Source of the DNA: Promethearchaeota archaeon
GTDB lineage: Archaea > Asgardarchaeota > Lokiarchaeia > Sigynarchaeales > SOKP01
NCBI GenBank assembly: GCA_030668025.1
Contig: DAOUUT010000012.1
Coordinates: forward strand, 1-25,701
Reading direction: 5' to 3'
DNA length: 25,701 bases
Under the pieces are notes generated by a model. It did no database searches, had not been told where the DNA came from, and saw only the letters and a program-made list of their open reading frames with translations. Position 1 is the first letter of the stretch. Each line of letters begins with the position of its first letter. The position numbers were made by a program, and so were the translations under genes. Below are positions 15,019-23,077 of this stretch, in pieces.

Positions 15019-15429
15019 ATTTGAACGATAATTCAATAATTAACGATACAATTTGACGATACAATTCTATAACAATCAGATTCAAGATAATATCTTATAA
15101 GAATTCCCAAATAAAAGTAAAGAAAAACATTCTTGAAACGTCAATTTATAAAAAATAAATTAGTGCCTTTCCCATTATATACCCGCAAATTTCACACTTT
15201 TTCATGTTCTGTTGTATATAACAATTCTAAACAAAAACACTTTTAAATAGTGGTGTAACTTATTACTATATTAGCAATATAATGATAAGATTATAAGTAA
15301 CAAATTTGTAAAAAAAACTTATAATTCAAAAACATCAATATTATCTATTATTATTTTCGATATTATTATTGAATAGTCATTAATATTTGTTGCATAAAAT
15401 ACATTATTAACAATAAGAAGTGAAAAAAT
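15019..15429. other. 411-bp gene-free region upstream of TFB with repeats and TATA-like sites
   Basis: No ORF or RNA gene seen. It holds three ACGATA motifs (15025, 15043, 15056), two of them in an 11-bp direct repeat of ACGATACAATT; TATA-like TTTTAAATAG at 15241-15250; a nested palindrome at 15290-15325; low-complexity TATTATT runs at about 15342-15372; and a second TATA-like site CATAAAATAC at 15393-15402 close to the TFB start. It is the longest gene-free stretch of the window, which suggests regulation of the TFB gene or an unseen small RNA. Confidence 0.5.
15290..15325. repeat. Nested palindrome upstream of TFB
   Basis: Arms ATTATAAGT (15290-15298) and ACTTATAAT (15317-15325) are exact reverse complements, and the spacer begins with the perfect 10-bp palindrome ACAAATTTGT (15300-15309). 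Could be an operator or form a hairpin. In such AT-rich sequence chance is a real possibility. Confidence 0.5.
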
Positions 15430-16353
15430 ATGTCATATAAAGACCGCCTACGATCTACAAAGGTTAGTTCAGATGAGAACAGTGTCGCAGAAGAGTGTTG
15501 CGATAATCCTTGTATGGAATCGAAAGATGGCGATGTTGTTTGTTTAAACTGTGGAATGATTCAGAGTAGAAATCTAGTAGGAAATGAAAGGAGAGCCTAT
15601 ACCGTTGAAGAAGTAAACAAGCGTAGGCGTACTGAACCACGATGGAGAGAATTTGGTCCAAGAACTATGTTACCAAATTCCAAAATCGATTCAAAAGGAC
15701 GTTTAATTAACGCAAAAGGAAAGACTTTATTCTCCAGGCTTTCAAAAATTCAGAATTCTCTAATTTCATCGATCGAAAGAAACTTTTGGGAAGCTAAACC
15801 TAAGTTGAAAATGCTCACATCTAAAATGAATATCCCTGAGTACATTAAAGAAACAGCTTGGAAGATTTATAGCCTTGTGGCTAGGAAGAAATTAACGATG
15901 GGAAGGTCAATTGATGGTTTCATTGCTGCCTCATTATACGCCGCGATCAGAGTGCACGAATTTCCACGTTTGTTGGAAGAAGTGTGCGATGCTTCAATGA
16001 CACCACGTAGAACTGTCCACAGAAGCTTAGGTATGATTGTGAAAGAAGTATTACCCGAATTAAACTTACGATACAAGCCTATTACCGCAGAACAGCTCGT
16101 TTTTCGATTCGGAAACGATTTAGGTTTACCGATGGAAGTCCAAAAGAAAGCGATCAACATGCTCTCAGAAGCTTCAAAAAACGGATTAATGCGCACAGGA
16201 AAAGACCCAAAAGGCTTAGCGGCAAGTGTTATTTACATGGCGGCAAAATCAAGTAACTGCCGAAAAACACAAGCAGAAGTAAGCGGAGTTGCGAAGGTTA
16301 CAGAGGTTACCCTGCGAAGCCGCTCCAAACAAATCAAAAATAAGTTAAACTAA
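15430..16353 (+). CDS. tfb: Transcription initiation factor B (TFB, TFIIB homologue)
   Basis: 307 residues, the normal TFB length. An N-terminal zinc ribbon uses C23/C24, C28, C38 and C41 (CLNCGMIQ); then comes the linker with B-reader-like GPRTMLPNSKIDSKGRLI (77-94) and two cyclin repeats, recognisable by GRSIDGFIAASLYAAIR (158-174) and GKDPKGLAASVIYMAAK (257-273). It bridges TBP-bound promoter DNA and RNA polymerase and sets the start site. The C-terminal recognition helix region (VTEVTLRSRSKQI) is present. The long upstream region suggests its own promoter and regulation. Archaea often have several TFBs; whether this is the main one is not visible. Confidence 0.95.
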   Translation: MSYKDRLRSTKVSSDENSVAEECCDNPCMESKDGDVVCLNCGMIQSRNLVGNERRAYTVEEVNKRRRTEPRWREFGPRTMLPNSKIDSKGRLINAKGKTLFSRLSKIQNSLISSIERNFWEAKPKLKMLTSKMNIPEYIKETAWKIYSLVARKKLTMGRSIDGFIAASLYAAIRVHEFPRLLEEVCDASMTPRRTVHRSLGMIVKEVLPELNLRYKPITAEQLVFRFGNDLGLPMEVQKKAINMLSEASKNGLMRTGKDPKGLAASVIYMAAKSSNCRKTQAEVSGVAKVTEVTLRSRSKQIKNKLN

Positions 16354-16375
16354 ACGATAGTGAACTAATCTAAGT

Positions 16376-16410
16376 ATTTTTTTTATATCTTTTTTTTATT
16401 TTTCTTATCA
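16376..16410 (+). terminator. T-rich terminator of the TFB gene
   Basis: Runs of 8, 8 and 5 T begin 23 nt after the stop, broken by single A or C bases and without a stem, as expected for archaeal intrinsic termination. Confidence 0.5.
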
Positions 16411-16461
16411 TATTCTTCAAAAAGTAATGTTATATTCTATAAATCTATCATAATTATAGGA

Positions 16462-17247
16462 ATGTCTTATATTGAGAAAAAGTATAGCAATAAAATCTCA
16501 GAAGTTTTTGACGACCTTACTAAATTAGAACAAGATATCCTAAAATTATTTAATTTTAAATCCATTAAATATTCTGAAAAGATCGCAAAATTTTGTGCTC
16601 TTAGTAACAAAAACATTAATCTCATCCTAAAGAAATATTATCCCGAAATTAAACGAATTGACGAGAAGTTAAGGATTAAGTCAAGATTGAAGTTTTATTA
16701 CGACTTACTAGATAAATTGACCAACTTTATTAGGAGCGTTGAGGAATTTCAAAAATTTGACGATCAATATTACGATACTATTATTGACTTCATTAACGAG
16801 AAAGAAAATTTAATCTCAGGTAAATATAAAGAAATTAGTTCAAACGAGTTAACGGTTTTTTACGACAAGAAAACTCGTGAAGGTTTAGAACGAATATTAT
16901 CTGAAAAAATCGAATCGCGGAGTAAACAATTCTTTACTTTCGGGTCTTTAGAAACAGAAATTAAAAAAATAGCCAGAATTGCTGGAGCAGATGAGGTGGC
17001 GATCTTTAACAATGAAGAAATGCTAAAAAGGGCGGAGTTTATTAGTAATCCAAGAGCTATTATTCATTACTCTGTTTATTCTACAGATGAGGAATTGTTG
17101 AAAGAAATCGGGAGAGAATTAAAAGAGTATCTTATTTCCAAGGGTTATGAAGCTGTGATCTTACTTCTAGAAATTACCGATCTTACACTGGAGCAAGATT
17201 TTTTAACTGGTTCGATCATTACTAACGCTAATTTAAATCCTGATTAA
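16462..17247 (+). CDS. Unknown helical protein with possible N-terminal HTH and C-terminal alpha/beta domain
   Basis: 261 residues, cytoplasmic, no membrane segment, no catalytic motif recognised. Residues about 17-70 (LEQDILKLF, YSEKIAKFCALSNKNINLILKK) have the shape of a small helix-turn-helix-like bundle; about 70-115 and 130-155 are helical and charged; about 160-250 alternate strand and helix (ARIAGADEVAIFNNEE, AIIHYSVYSTDEE, YEAVILLLEITDL). ATAGGA just before the ATG at 16462 is a weak ribosome site. It lies between TFB and ProRS on the same strand but with 100-140 bp gaps, so probably not in one operon. I do not recognise the family; the HTH is only a possibility. Confidence 0.6.
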   Translation: MSYIEKKYSNKISEVFDDLTKLEQDILKLFNFKSIKYSEKIAKFCALSNKNINLILKKYYPEIKRIDEKLRIKSRLKFYYDLLDKLTNFIRSVEEFQKFDDQYYDTIIDFINEKENLISGKYKEISSNELTVFYDKKTREGLERILSEKIESRSKQFFTFGSLETEIKKIARIAGADEVAIFNNEEMLKRAEFISNPRAIIHYSVYSTDEELLKEIGRELKEYLISKGYEAVILLLEITDLTLEQDFLTGSIITNANLNPD

Positions 17248-17385
17248 TGAAAGATAATAGATTAACTACATTTTAAAAACCCATATTTGCATATGAAACT
17301 ATTCATTTCGCTCACATTTCTTTTTTAAATAGAGTTTTCCTAATAAAATATTTAACTTTAAAAGTATTTATTTTGATGAGATATT

Positions 17386-18861
17386 ATGGCTAAAAAGAAA
17401 AAGGAAGCTCCCTTAACCGGAATAACCGTGTCTAAAGAAGAGGACTTTTCTGGTTGGTATACGGAGCTAATTAACAAGGCAGAGTTAGCGGATATTAGAT
17501 ACAACATTAAAGGTTTTGTTGTTTATCGAGAATGGGCAACCATCACAATTAGAAAAATGTATAAGAAAACCGAAGATCTTTTGGAAAAAAAAGGTCATTT
17601 ACCATTAACAATGCCTTCTCTTATCCCTGAATCGAATTTTTTATTAGAAGCAGAACACATTGAGGGTTTTGCTCCAGAGTTATTTTGGGTGACTGAAGCC
17701 GGTAATTCTGGCAAATTATCAGAACGTTTGGCATTACGCCCGACTAGCGAAACTGCGCTATATAAAATGTATTCAATGTGGATAAGAAGTTATAAGGATC
17801 TGCCCTATAAAAGATATCTTTCATGCCAAGTCTGGAGATATGAGGGAAAAATGACAAGACCATTTCTTAGAGGCAGAGAGTTTCATTGGATTGAAGCACA
17901 TAATGTCTTTACCACAATGGAGGGTGCGATGGAACAAGTTAAAGAGGATATGGAATCGACTTACCAGATTCTTCAAGATGAGTGTTGTATCCCTTTAATC
18001 TTTTTTCAAAGACCAGAATGGGATAAATTTGCAGGAGCCGTTCATACTTATGCTGCTGATGCATTAATGGGATCTGGAAAAGTTCTCCAGTTACCCTCAA
18101 CACATTTGTTAGGACAGAACTTCTCAAAGCCATTTAATGTAAAATTTGTAGATATAGATGGAGAAGAGAAATATGGTTATCAGACTTGTTATGGCCCCTC
18201 TCAAAGTAGAAATTATGGAGCTATGATTGCATATCTCGGGGATGACAAGGGGTTAGTTTTACCTTTTGATTTAGCACCAATCCAAATCGTAATTATTCCA
18301 ATACTCTTCAAAGAAAAAGAGGATATCGTTCTAACTAAAGCAAAAGAAATATGCGAAAGGTTAAAAAGCAATTATATGGTTAAAATCGACGATTCTGACG
18401 AGTCACCAGGAAGTAAATTTTACAATTGGGAATTAAAAGGAGTTCCGATAAGGATTGAAATCGGACCAAGAGACTTAGAAAAAAACCAAATGGTTTTAGT
18501 AAAAAGACACGATGGAAAGAAGATATTTGTAAAGGATCCCGATCTAGAAAAAGTTGTAGATGAAATTGCTCAAAACTATACTAAAGAAATTAAAGAAAAG
18601 TCTATAATCGACTTTGAATCGCAGATTGAATTGGCTTATGAGAAGGATGCAGCAATTGAAGCAATTAAAAACGGAAAAATAGTGGCTTGTGGTTTTTGTT
18701 CTATAGATTTAGATGGTGAACGTTGCGCTGAAGTTGTTGAAAAAGATATTGGTGCGGAGGTTAGAGGTAAAAGAGTAGATGAAGAGAAACATGAGTTCGC
18801 CAATTGCTTAATTTGTGGGAAACCCGCTTCATGCACCGTTTATTTAGCAAAAAGTTATTAA
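17386..18861 (+). CDS. proS: Prolyl-tRNA synthetase, archaeal/eukaryotic type
   Basis: 491 residues. Class II synthetase motifs are present: RPTSE (118-122), the motif 2 loop with R151YE and RPFLRGREFHWIEAH (158-172), and motif 3 with GDDKGLVLPFDLAPIQ. No bacterial editing insertion is found; instead there is the archaeal/eukaryotic C-terminal zinc-binding domain with C435, C438, C447, C474 and C477 and an ending ...VYLAKSY, so this is the type 3 enzyme. It charges tRNA-Pro with proline. GATGAG before the ATG is a ribosome site, and a TATA-like TTTTTTAAATAG lies at 17321-17332. The motif before GDD (GPSQSRNYGAMIAYL) is a little off the common G-x-S-x-R form, but the Arg is kept. Confidence 0.95.
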   Translation: MAKKKKEAPLTGITVSKEEDFSGWYTELINKAELADIRYNIKGFVVYREWATITIRKMYKKTEDLLEKKGHLPLTMPSLIPESNFLLEAEHIEGFAPELFWVTEAGNSGKLSERLALRPTSETALYKMYSMWIRSYKDLPYKRYLSCQVWRYEGKMTRPFLRGREFHWIEAHNVFTTMEGAMEQVKEDMESTYQILQDECCIPLIFFQRPEWDKFAGAVHTYAADALMGSGKVLQLPSTHLLGQNFSKPFNVKFVDIDGEEKYGYQTCYGPSQSRNYGAMIAYLGDDKGLVLPFDLAPIQIVIIPILFKEKEDIVLTKAKEICERLKSNYMVKIDDSDESPGSKFYNWELKGVPIRIEIGPRDLEKNQMVLVKRHDGKKIFVKDPDLEKVVDEIAQNYTKEIKEKSIIDFESQIELAYEKDAAIEAIKNGKIVACGFCSIDLDGERCAEVVEKDIGAEVRGKRVDEEKHEFANCLICGKPASCTVYLAKSY

Positions 18862-18906
18862 TTATTAATAAAAGGAAAATAGATGCCTTAAAGGCTAATC
18901 ATTATT

Positions 18907-19200
18907 TTATCTTTCTGTATATCCAATAAATCCCGCGACTAAGATTAATATTCCTCCAGCTAAGCTACTAAATATAATTATTACTATACCTAATCCTACA
19001 AATAATAGCCAATTCATAGGTACAGGATTACCCGGTCTTATAACACTGAGTAAAACAATTACAGCTAGAATAATTGAAATTACTATTAAAATTACTTTAG
19101 AAGCGCAAATGTTCCTTTCATTGAGGCCTAATATAGTTTCAATTAATGTAATTACTCCACCTATACCCGCTAACAATTTCATTAAATCTTCTTCTCTCAT
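18907..19200 (-). CDS. Small hydrophobic membrane protein, unknown function
   Basis: 97 residues. Hydrophobic parts at about 8-26, 34-54 and 63-92; the last is long and glycine-rich (SLAGGILILVAGFIGY) and may be a hairpin or two short helices. Only short charged ends (MREEDLMK, YTER). No family recognised. GTGATGAA overlaps the region before the ATG at 19200 and can serve as ribosome site. It converges on ProRS with a 45-bp gap and diverges from the gene at 19477. Confidence 0.55.
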   Translation of the reverse strand: MREEDLMKLLAGIGGVITLIETILGLNERNICASKVILIVISIILAVIVLLSVIRPGNPVPMNWLLFVGLGIVIIIFSSLAGGILILVAGFIGYTER

Positions 19201-19321
19201 TTCATCACTTTATATTTTATTGTTTATAGAAAATGTTTATAGCGTTTTTCTTAGTTTTATGGTGTTATTTTAGTTATTTAAAACCAATTGGAATAATATT
19301 AAAATTTTTTATTTTATTTTC

Positions 19322-19356
19322 TACACAAAAGTCATTAATCATTGTTTTTTTGTGTA
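19322..19356. repeat. 9-bp inverted repeat in the divergent intergenic region
   Basis: TACACAAAA (19322-19330) and TTTTGTGTA (19348-19356) are perfect reverse complements with a 17-nt spacer. A further TGTGTGTTAAAA at 19370-19381 resembles the second arm plus its flank. It lies between divergent genes starting at 19200 and 19477, a natural place for an operator. The rest of the 276-bp gap is AT-rich with nothing else recognised. Confidence 0.5.
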
Positions 19357-19476
19357 TAAAAATCGATATTGTGTGTTAAAAGAACAAACATTTTTCTTTT
19401 TGTTATCAATTTATAAATTGCTACTTTTCTAATTCAATAGAAAAAGAATAATATAAAATTCGGAAAGTGAGAAAAA

Positions 19477-19701
19477 ATGAACACTGTAAAATTAAAAATT
19501 TTAACACACATAATCGTTATAATCTGTTTCCTAATAAGTATTGTCTTTATCCACGTCATACTTAATACTATTTCAAGTCATTTACTATTTTTCGGAATGC
19601 TGATAAATAGAGTTATAGTTTTAGATTCAGCTTTAACATTATTAGGAATAGCTTTTTTTACAGAATTTTACATGAGTTTTAAACAAATAGAAGTGAAATA
19701 A
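19477..19701 (+). CDS. Small two-TM membrane protein, unknown function
   Basis: 74 residues, membrane segments at about 8-29 and 34-64, short basic N-terminus (MNTVKLK) and tail KQIEVK. GTGAG precedes the ATG. It ends 18 bp before the longin-like gene at 19720, so the two are probably one transcript; a membrane anchor next to a longin-like gene suggests a membrane-linked pair, by inference only. No family recognised. Confidence 0.55.
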   Translation: MNTVKLKILTHIIVIICFLISIVFIHVILNTISSHLLFFGMLINRVIVLDSALTLLGIAFFTEFYMSFKQIEVK

Positions 19702-19719
19702 AAATGTGTACTAAAGGAA

Positions 19720-20304
19720 ATGGCAAAACTGGATACTGAAACAGCTATAGAAATAACTACTGAATTAACAAATTTTTTTGATGTGGATAATAAATGGATG
19801 GAATTAGCGTCATCGTCTTTTAATTATACTGCCCCACCTTTTATTGGATGTATGATTTCTGACAAAGATGGAAAAACTATTGCCATTTTTGAGTTATTCA
19901 AAGGTGCGTTAGAATATTTTATAAAAAAGGATATAAAAGACATAGAAAAGAGAGAGAATTTTGATATCGAGCTTATACCTATGTTTATTTGTGCGTTGGA
20001 ACGTTTTTCTGACCAAATTTGTATTGATAATTTAGCAGGAATTAAATTAAAGGGTACAAACATAAAAATGCGTTCTATCTTTTGTTTTAGCCAATTCACA
20101 ATTACCTTCTTTTTGAATCCTTTTATCCGCATTAAACCCTATGAAAATTTGATTTATGATTATTATTATGATCTTTTTAAGAAATATGAAGAAGATTTTA
20201 AAGATATCTTAAAATTAAGCTCAAACGGTTTTGTCTCACGAATAGAATTAAAAGGTAGAGAATGGTTAAGAGAAATGAATGAATTATTTATGAATTCTTC
20301 TTAA
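19720..20304 (+). CDS. Longin-like domain protein
   Basis: 194 residues. After a polar start, PPFIGCMISDKDGKTIAIFEL gives the first strand pair, ELIPMFICALERFSDQ the first helix, then IDNLAGIKLKGTNIKMRSIF, FCFSQFTITFFLNPF the second sheet part, and IYDYYYDLFKKYEEDF the last helix. This beta-beta-alpha-beta-beta-beta-alpha order is the longin/roadblock-like course, and the same order occurs in the protein at 11038-11460. Such domains in Asgard archaea are thought to work with small GTPases in trafficking-like roles. AAAGGA precedes the ATG closely; an ATG at 19704 is in another frame. Probably an operon with the small membrane protein upstream. Pattern-based call. Confidence 0.6.
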   Translation: MAKLDTETAIEITTELTNFFDVDNKWMELASSSFNYTAPPFIGCMISDKDGKTIAIFELFKGALEYFIKKDIKDIEKRENFDIELIPMFICALERFSDQICIDNLAGIKLKGTNIKMRSIFCFSQFTITFFLNPFIRIKPYENLIYDYYYDLFKKYEEDFKDILKLSSNGFVSRIELKGREWLREMNELFMNSS

Positions 20305-20417
20305 AAATCATCTTTCTTTTTCGCAACCATATTTCCAAGTTTATACTTAGATGTAAAATCCAAAAATTTAAGAGAATTCTAACTTTAAATTGCTCATTAA
20401 TTAGGAAGTTTGATATT

Positions 20418-21323
20418 ATGAACGATTTCATCCAACCTCTATCAGACGAGTATAAAGACATTTACTTTATCCAAGGCGAACTGAATGCTAGGTATCCATA
20501 TTCCCATTCTCTTTTAGTTGGCAATTATATTATCGATACAGGGATTTCGTCCAAACGTTTAAAAAAACTGAAGAAATTATTTCCAATAAACCACGTAATT
20601 TTAAGCCATTGGCACGAAGACCACATCTCTGGTAATTATCTATTAAAAGATGCGAAGTTTCATTGCCATTTAAAGGATAAACCACCTATCGAAGATATCG
20701 AAAAGATGATTCCTTATTATAATGTCGCAGGTACATCCATTGAAGATGAAATGAGAAAGCTAATTGAAGTATTGCGGATGAAAAATGTTAAAATAGACTA
20801 TTTAATTGAAGATAATCAAGTTATCGACATTGGAGACGAGTTAAAATTACAGATTATTCATACTCCTGGACATACTGCGGGACATTGTTCATTCTATGAA
20901 CTGAATACAAAAATAGCTTTTTTAGGTGATATCGATCTTTCGAAATATCCATACTATGGCAATATTGATGCGAGTTTAATTGAATTTGAGAACTCAATTG
21001 CTAGAATCAAAGATTTAGACGTTAATATTGTAGTTACGGGGCATAGAGGAGTTATTGAAGGAAGAAGTAAAATAATAGAAGAAATTGAAAAATACGAATC
21101 GATCTTGCAAGATCGAGACGAGAGGATATTATCCTATTTTCCTGAAAAAAGCAAACCAATTAAACTAATTGATTTTAAATTTAAAAATATAATCTACCGA
21201 AAATACACGGCCTTTAAAGATTTTGAAATTATTGCTGAACTTTTAATGATTGAAAAACATTTTGAGAAGTTCCTAAGATATGATATAATTTCAAAAAAAA
21301 AAGATGGTTATATTTTAAATTAA
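20418..21323 (+). CDS. Metallo-beta-lactamase-fold hydrolase
   Basis: 301 residues. The zinc motif is H64-x-H66-x-D68-H69 in SHWHEDHISGN, with H152 in HTPGHTAGH, D171 in FLGDIDLS and H209 in VTGHRG completing the two-metal site. The layout, with the GH-x-G near residue 209 and a helical C-terminal part of about 80 residues, is that of the glyoxalase II/LACTB2-like branch, which cleaves thioesters, lactones or RNA. The substrate is not determinable. AGGAAG lies 9 nt before the ATG at 20418. The gene stands alone and converges on the permease gene (45-bp gap). Confidence 0.88.
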   Translation: MNDFIQPLSDEYKDIYFIQGELNARYPYSHSLLVGNYIIDTGISSKRLKKLKKLFPINHVILSHWHEDHISGNYLLKDAKFHCHLKDKPPIEDIEKMIPYYNVAGTSIEDEMRKLIEVLRMKNVKIDYLIEDNQVIDIGDELKLQIIHTPGHTAGHCSFYELNTKIAFLGDIDLSKYPYYGNIDASLIEFENSIARIKDLDVNIVVTGHRGVIEGRSKIIEEIEKYESILQDRDERILSYFPEKSKPIKLIDFKFKNIIYRKYTAFKDFEIIAELLMIEKHFEKFLRYDIISKKKDGYILN

Positions 21324-21334
21324 ATTAAAAAATT

Positions 21335-21350
21335 TATAAAAAAAAATTAA
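21335..21350 (-). terminator. T-rich terminator of the permease gene
   Basis: On the minus strand a run of nine T (plus-strand aaaaaaaaatt) follows about 20 nt after the permease stop, in the short convergent gap with the MBL-fold gene. Confidence 0.4.
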
Positions 21351-21368
21351 TAAATTATTTTATAATTA

Positions 21369-22829
21369 CTATTTTTCTTTCGCTAATCTTTCCACCTTAC
21401 CAGGTACTCCATCTTCAAGGGATACTGATTCTGGAAGCGTTTTCATCATTTCCTTAATATCGACTCCTCTCTTTGCGAGAGTTTTTCTTCTAAATAAATA
21501 TACTATTGCTCCAACAGCAGAGAAGGGAAAGACGATTAAAGCAATTATTAACCCCGCATCAGGATCAGTGAACAATAGTAGAACAAATATTAGGGAAGAA
21601 ACAGAACCTAATATTCCTATAGTCTTTAAAATCCACGGTGCTGGTTTGAAGCCTGCTTCTTCGTGCAACTCAGGAAACTTTTTTGGAAGGATAAATACTG
21701 CTAAAGATATAGGGATTTGAATTATGAGTACAACGGTAGCTGTAACAGCGCTCAATAGCACGCCTGCGGTTTCAATGCCATAAGATGGTGCGAGTAAGGG
21801 TATAACGGTTACAAAGAGGAAAATTCCAGCAACAAGCAAAAGTGTTAATGCAGGTCTTGGTGTTTTGTGTTTTTTATTTACTTTAGTAAAAACTTTAGGA
21901 AACATTTGGTCTCTTGCTGCTACAAGTATGTCTCGAGAATACGCCATGTAAGATGGATGGATAGTAGAAGCGATAGCAATGGAAATGAGAACTATCATAA
22001 CCATAATTATTTCGGGAGGTAAGATGCCTCCAAGAATGAGAATTTCTGTTACGGTCCCAACTTCACTATCCCATGGTTGAATTCCAGCAACCATTAGCGC
22101 TTGTAAAACGTATAAAATTGTGAGCACTATCATACTAATGAGTATCGCACGAGGTATATTCTTTTTTGGATTCTTAACCTCTCCAGCAACATCTAAAATT
22201 AAAGTGAACCCTGTATAAGAGAAAAAGAAAGTTAAAGCCGCAAACATAACAGGCCCAAGACCTATTGGAAACATAGGTTCAAAATTCGAAGGATTAAAAT
22301 GTGGAATCGCCGCTATTATAAATATCACCATAACTAAAACGTCTCCGACAATTGTAAGGATTAATTCGATTAAACCAGAAATTTCTACCTTTATCCAATT
22401 TAGGAAGTAAAAAAGGACTAAAGCAGAAATTCCAACTATTAATACAAATAATAATTCCGATTCAGGAGGAATCCCTAAAGCTTGTGCTATAAATACGCCT
22501 AATGTCGCAGCTAAGAAAGCTATAGTTGCCCCGACTGCTAAAATCACCAGCCACACAGTCATGAAACCTCCAAATCCTCCTAATAGTCTACTAGTAATTA
22601 CATACGTGCCACCAGATACGGGAAAAGCAGATCCAATGTAAGCTACGAGAAAAGCTACAAAAATAGCGGGAATAACAGCAAGTAAATATGCGATGAATAT
22701 CCCTGGTCCCGTCCTAGACAGATAAGCTGCTGGCGAAACCCATATTCCTGCCCCGATAACCATTCCAATTATAATAAAGATCGCTATGGGTAAGTTTATA
22801 ACCCGTTTTAATTCTTTATCTTCAACCAT
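21369..22829 (-). CDS. APC-family amino acid permease
   Basis: 486 residues with about 12 membrane helices. The broken first helix with GMVIGAGIWVSPAAYLSRTGPG (residues about 22-43) is the APC substrate-binding motif, and the segment AFPVSGGTYVI (about 68-78) is a further conserved part. Such carriers take up amino acids with cations or by exchange. A 30-residue polar tail (TLAKRGVDIKEMMKTLP) faces the cytoplasm. The minus strand shows a TATA-like TTTATATATTTCC at 22910-22922. The amino acid dehydrogenase gene lies upstream on the same strand, 248 bp away, which fits amino acid catabolism. Confidence 0.88.
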   Translation of the reverse strand: MVEDKELKRVINLPIAIFIIIGMVIGAGIWVSPAAYLSRTGPGIFIAYLLAVIPAIFVAFLVAYIGSAFPVSGGTYVITSRLLGGFGGFMTVWLVILAVGATIAFLAATLGVFIAQALGIPPESELLFVLIVGISALVLFYFLNWIKVEISGLIELILTIVGDVLVMVIFIIAAIPHFNPSNFEPMFPIGLGPVMFAALTFFFSYTGFTLILDVAGEVKNPKKNIPRAILISMIVLTILYVLQALMVAGIQPWDSEVGTVTEILILGGILPPEIIMVMIVLISIAIASTIHPSYMAYSRDILVAARDQMFPKVFTKVNKKHKTPRPALTLLLVAGIFLFVTVIPLLAPSYGIETAGVLLSAVTATVVLIIQIPISLAVFILPKKFPELHEEAGFKPAPWILKTIGILGSVSSLIFVLLLFTDPDAGLIIALIVFPFSAVGAIVYLFRRKTLAKRGVDIKEMMKTLPESVSLEDGVPGKVERLAKEK

Positions 22830-22909
22830 AATTCTTTCACAAATTTGTATAATTTTCTAATTGAATATTACATTTTTATTAAATTTTAAATTACTTTATT
22901 TTTCGGTTA

Positions 22910-22922
22910 GGAAATATATAAA
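22910..22922 (-). promoter_or_regulatory. TATA-like box of the permease gene
   Basis: Minus-strand TTTATATATTTCC, about 85 nt before the ATG, predicting a leader of about 60 nt. The remainder of the 22830-23077 gap is AT-rich and holds the T-rich end of the upstream dehydrogenase gene. Confidence 0.35.
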
Positions 22923-23027
22923 TGTTTAATTTATAATTGAAAATATTAAAATTTGAGATTAATATTTTAAAATTATCTTAGTTGCCTTTAGTTCTAGCAA
23001 TAATTATTTCTAAGAAAATAGGGAAGG

Positions 23028-23050
23028 TAAAAAAAATAAGAAAAAAATTG
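23028..23050 (-). terminator. T-rich terminator of the amino acid dehydrogenase gene
   Basis: Two runs of seven to eight T on the minus strand (plus-strand aaaaaaaataagaaaaaaa) follow about 30 nt after the stop codon, as in archaeal U-tract termination. Confidence 0.5.
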
Positions 23051-23077
23051 ATAATTTACAAAGCGGTCTTTTTCAAC

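Noticed and set aside
15342..15372. TATTATT runs as a CRISPR-like or satellite repeat
   Set aside because: Short low-complexity AT sequence with no regular spacer or unit.
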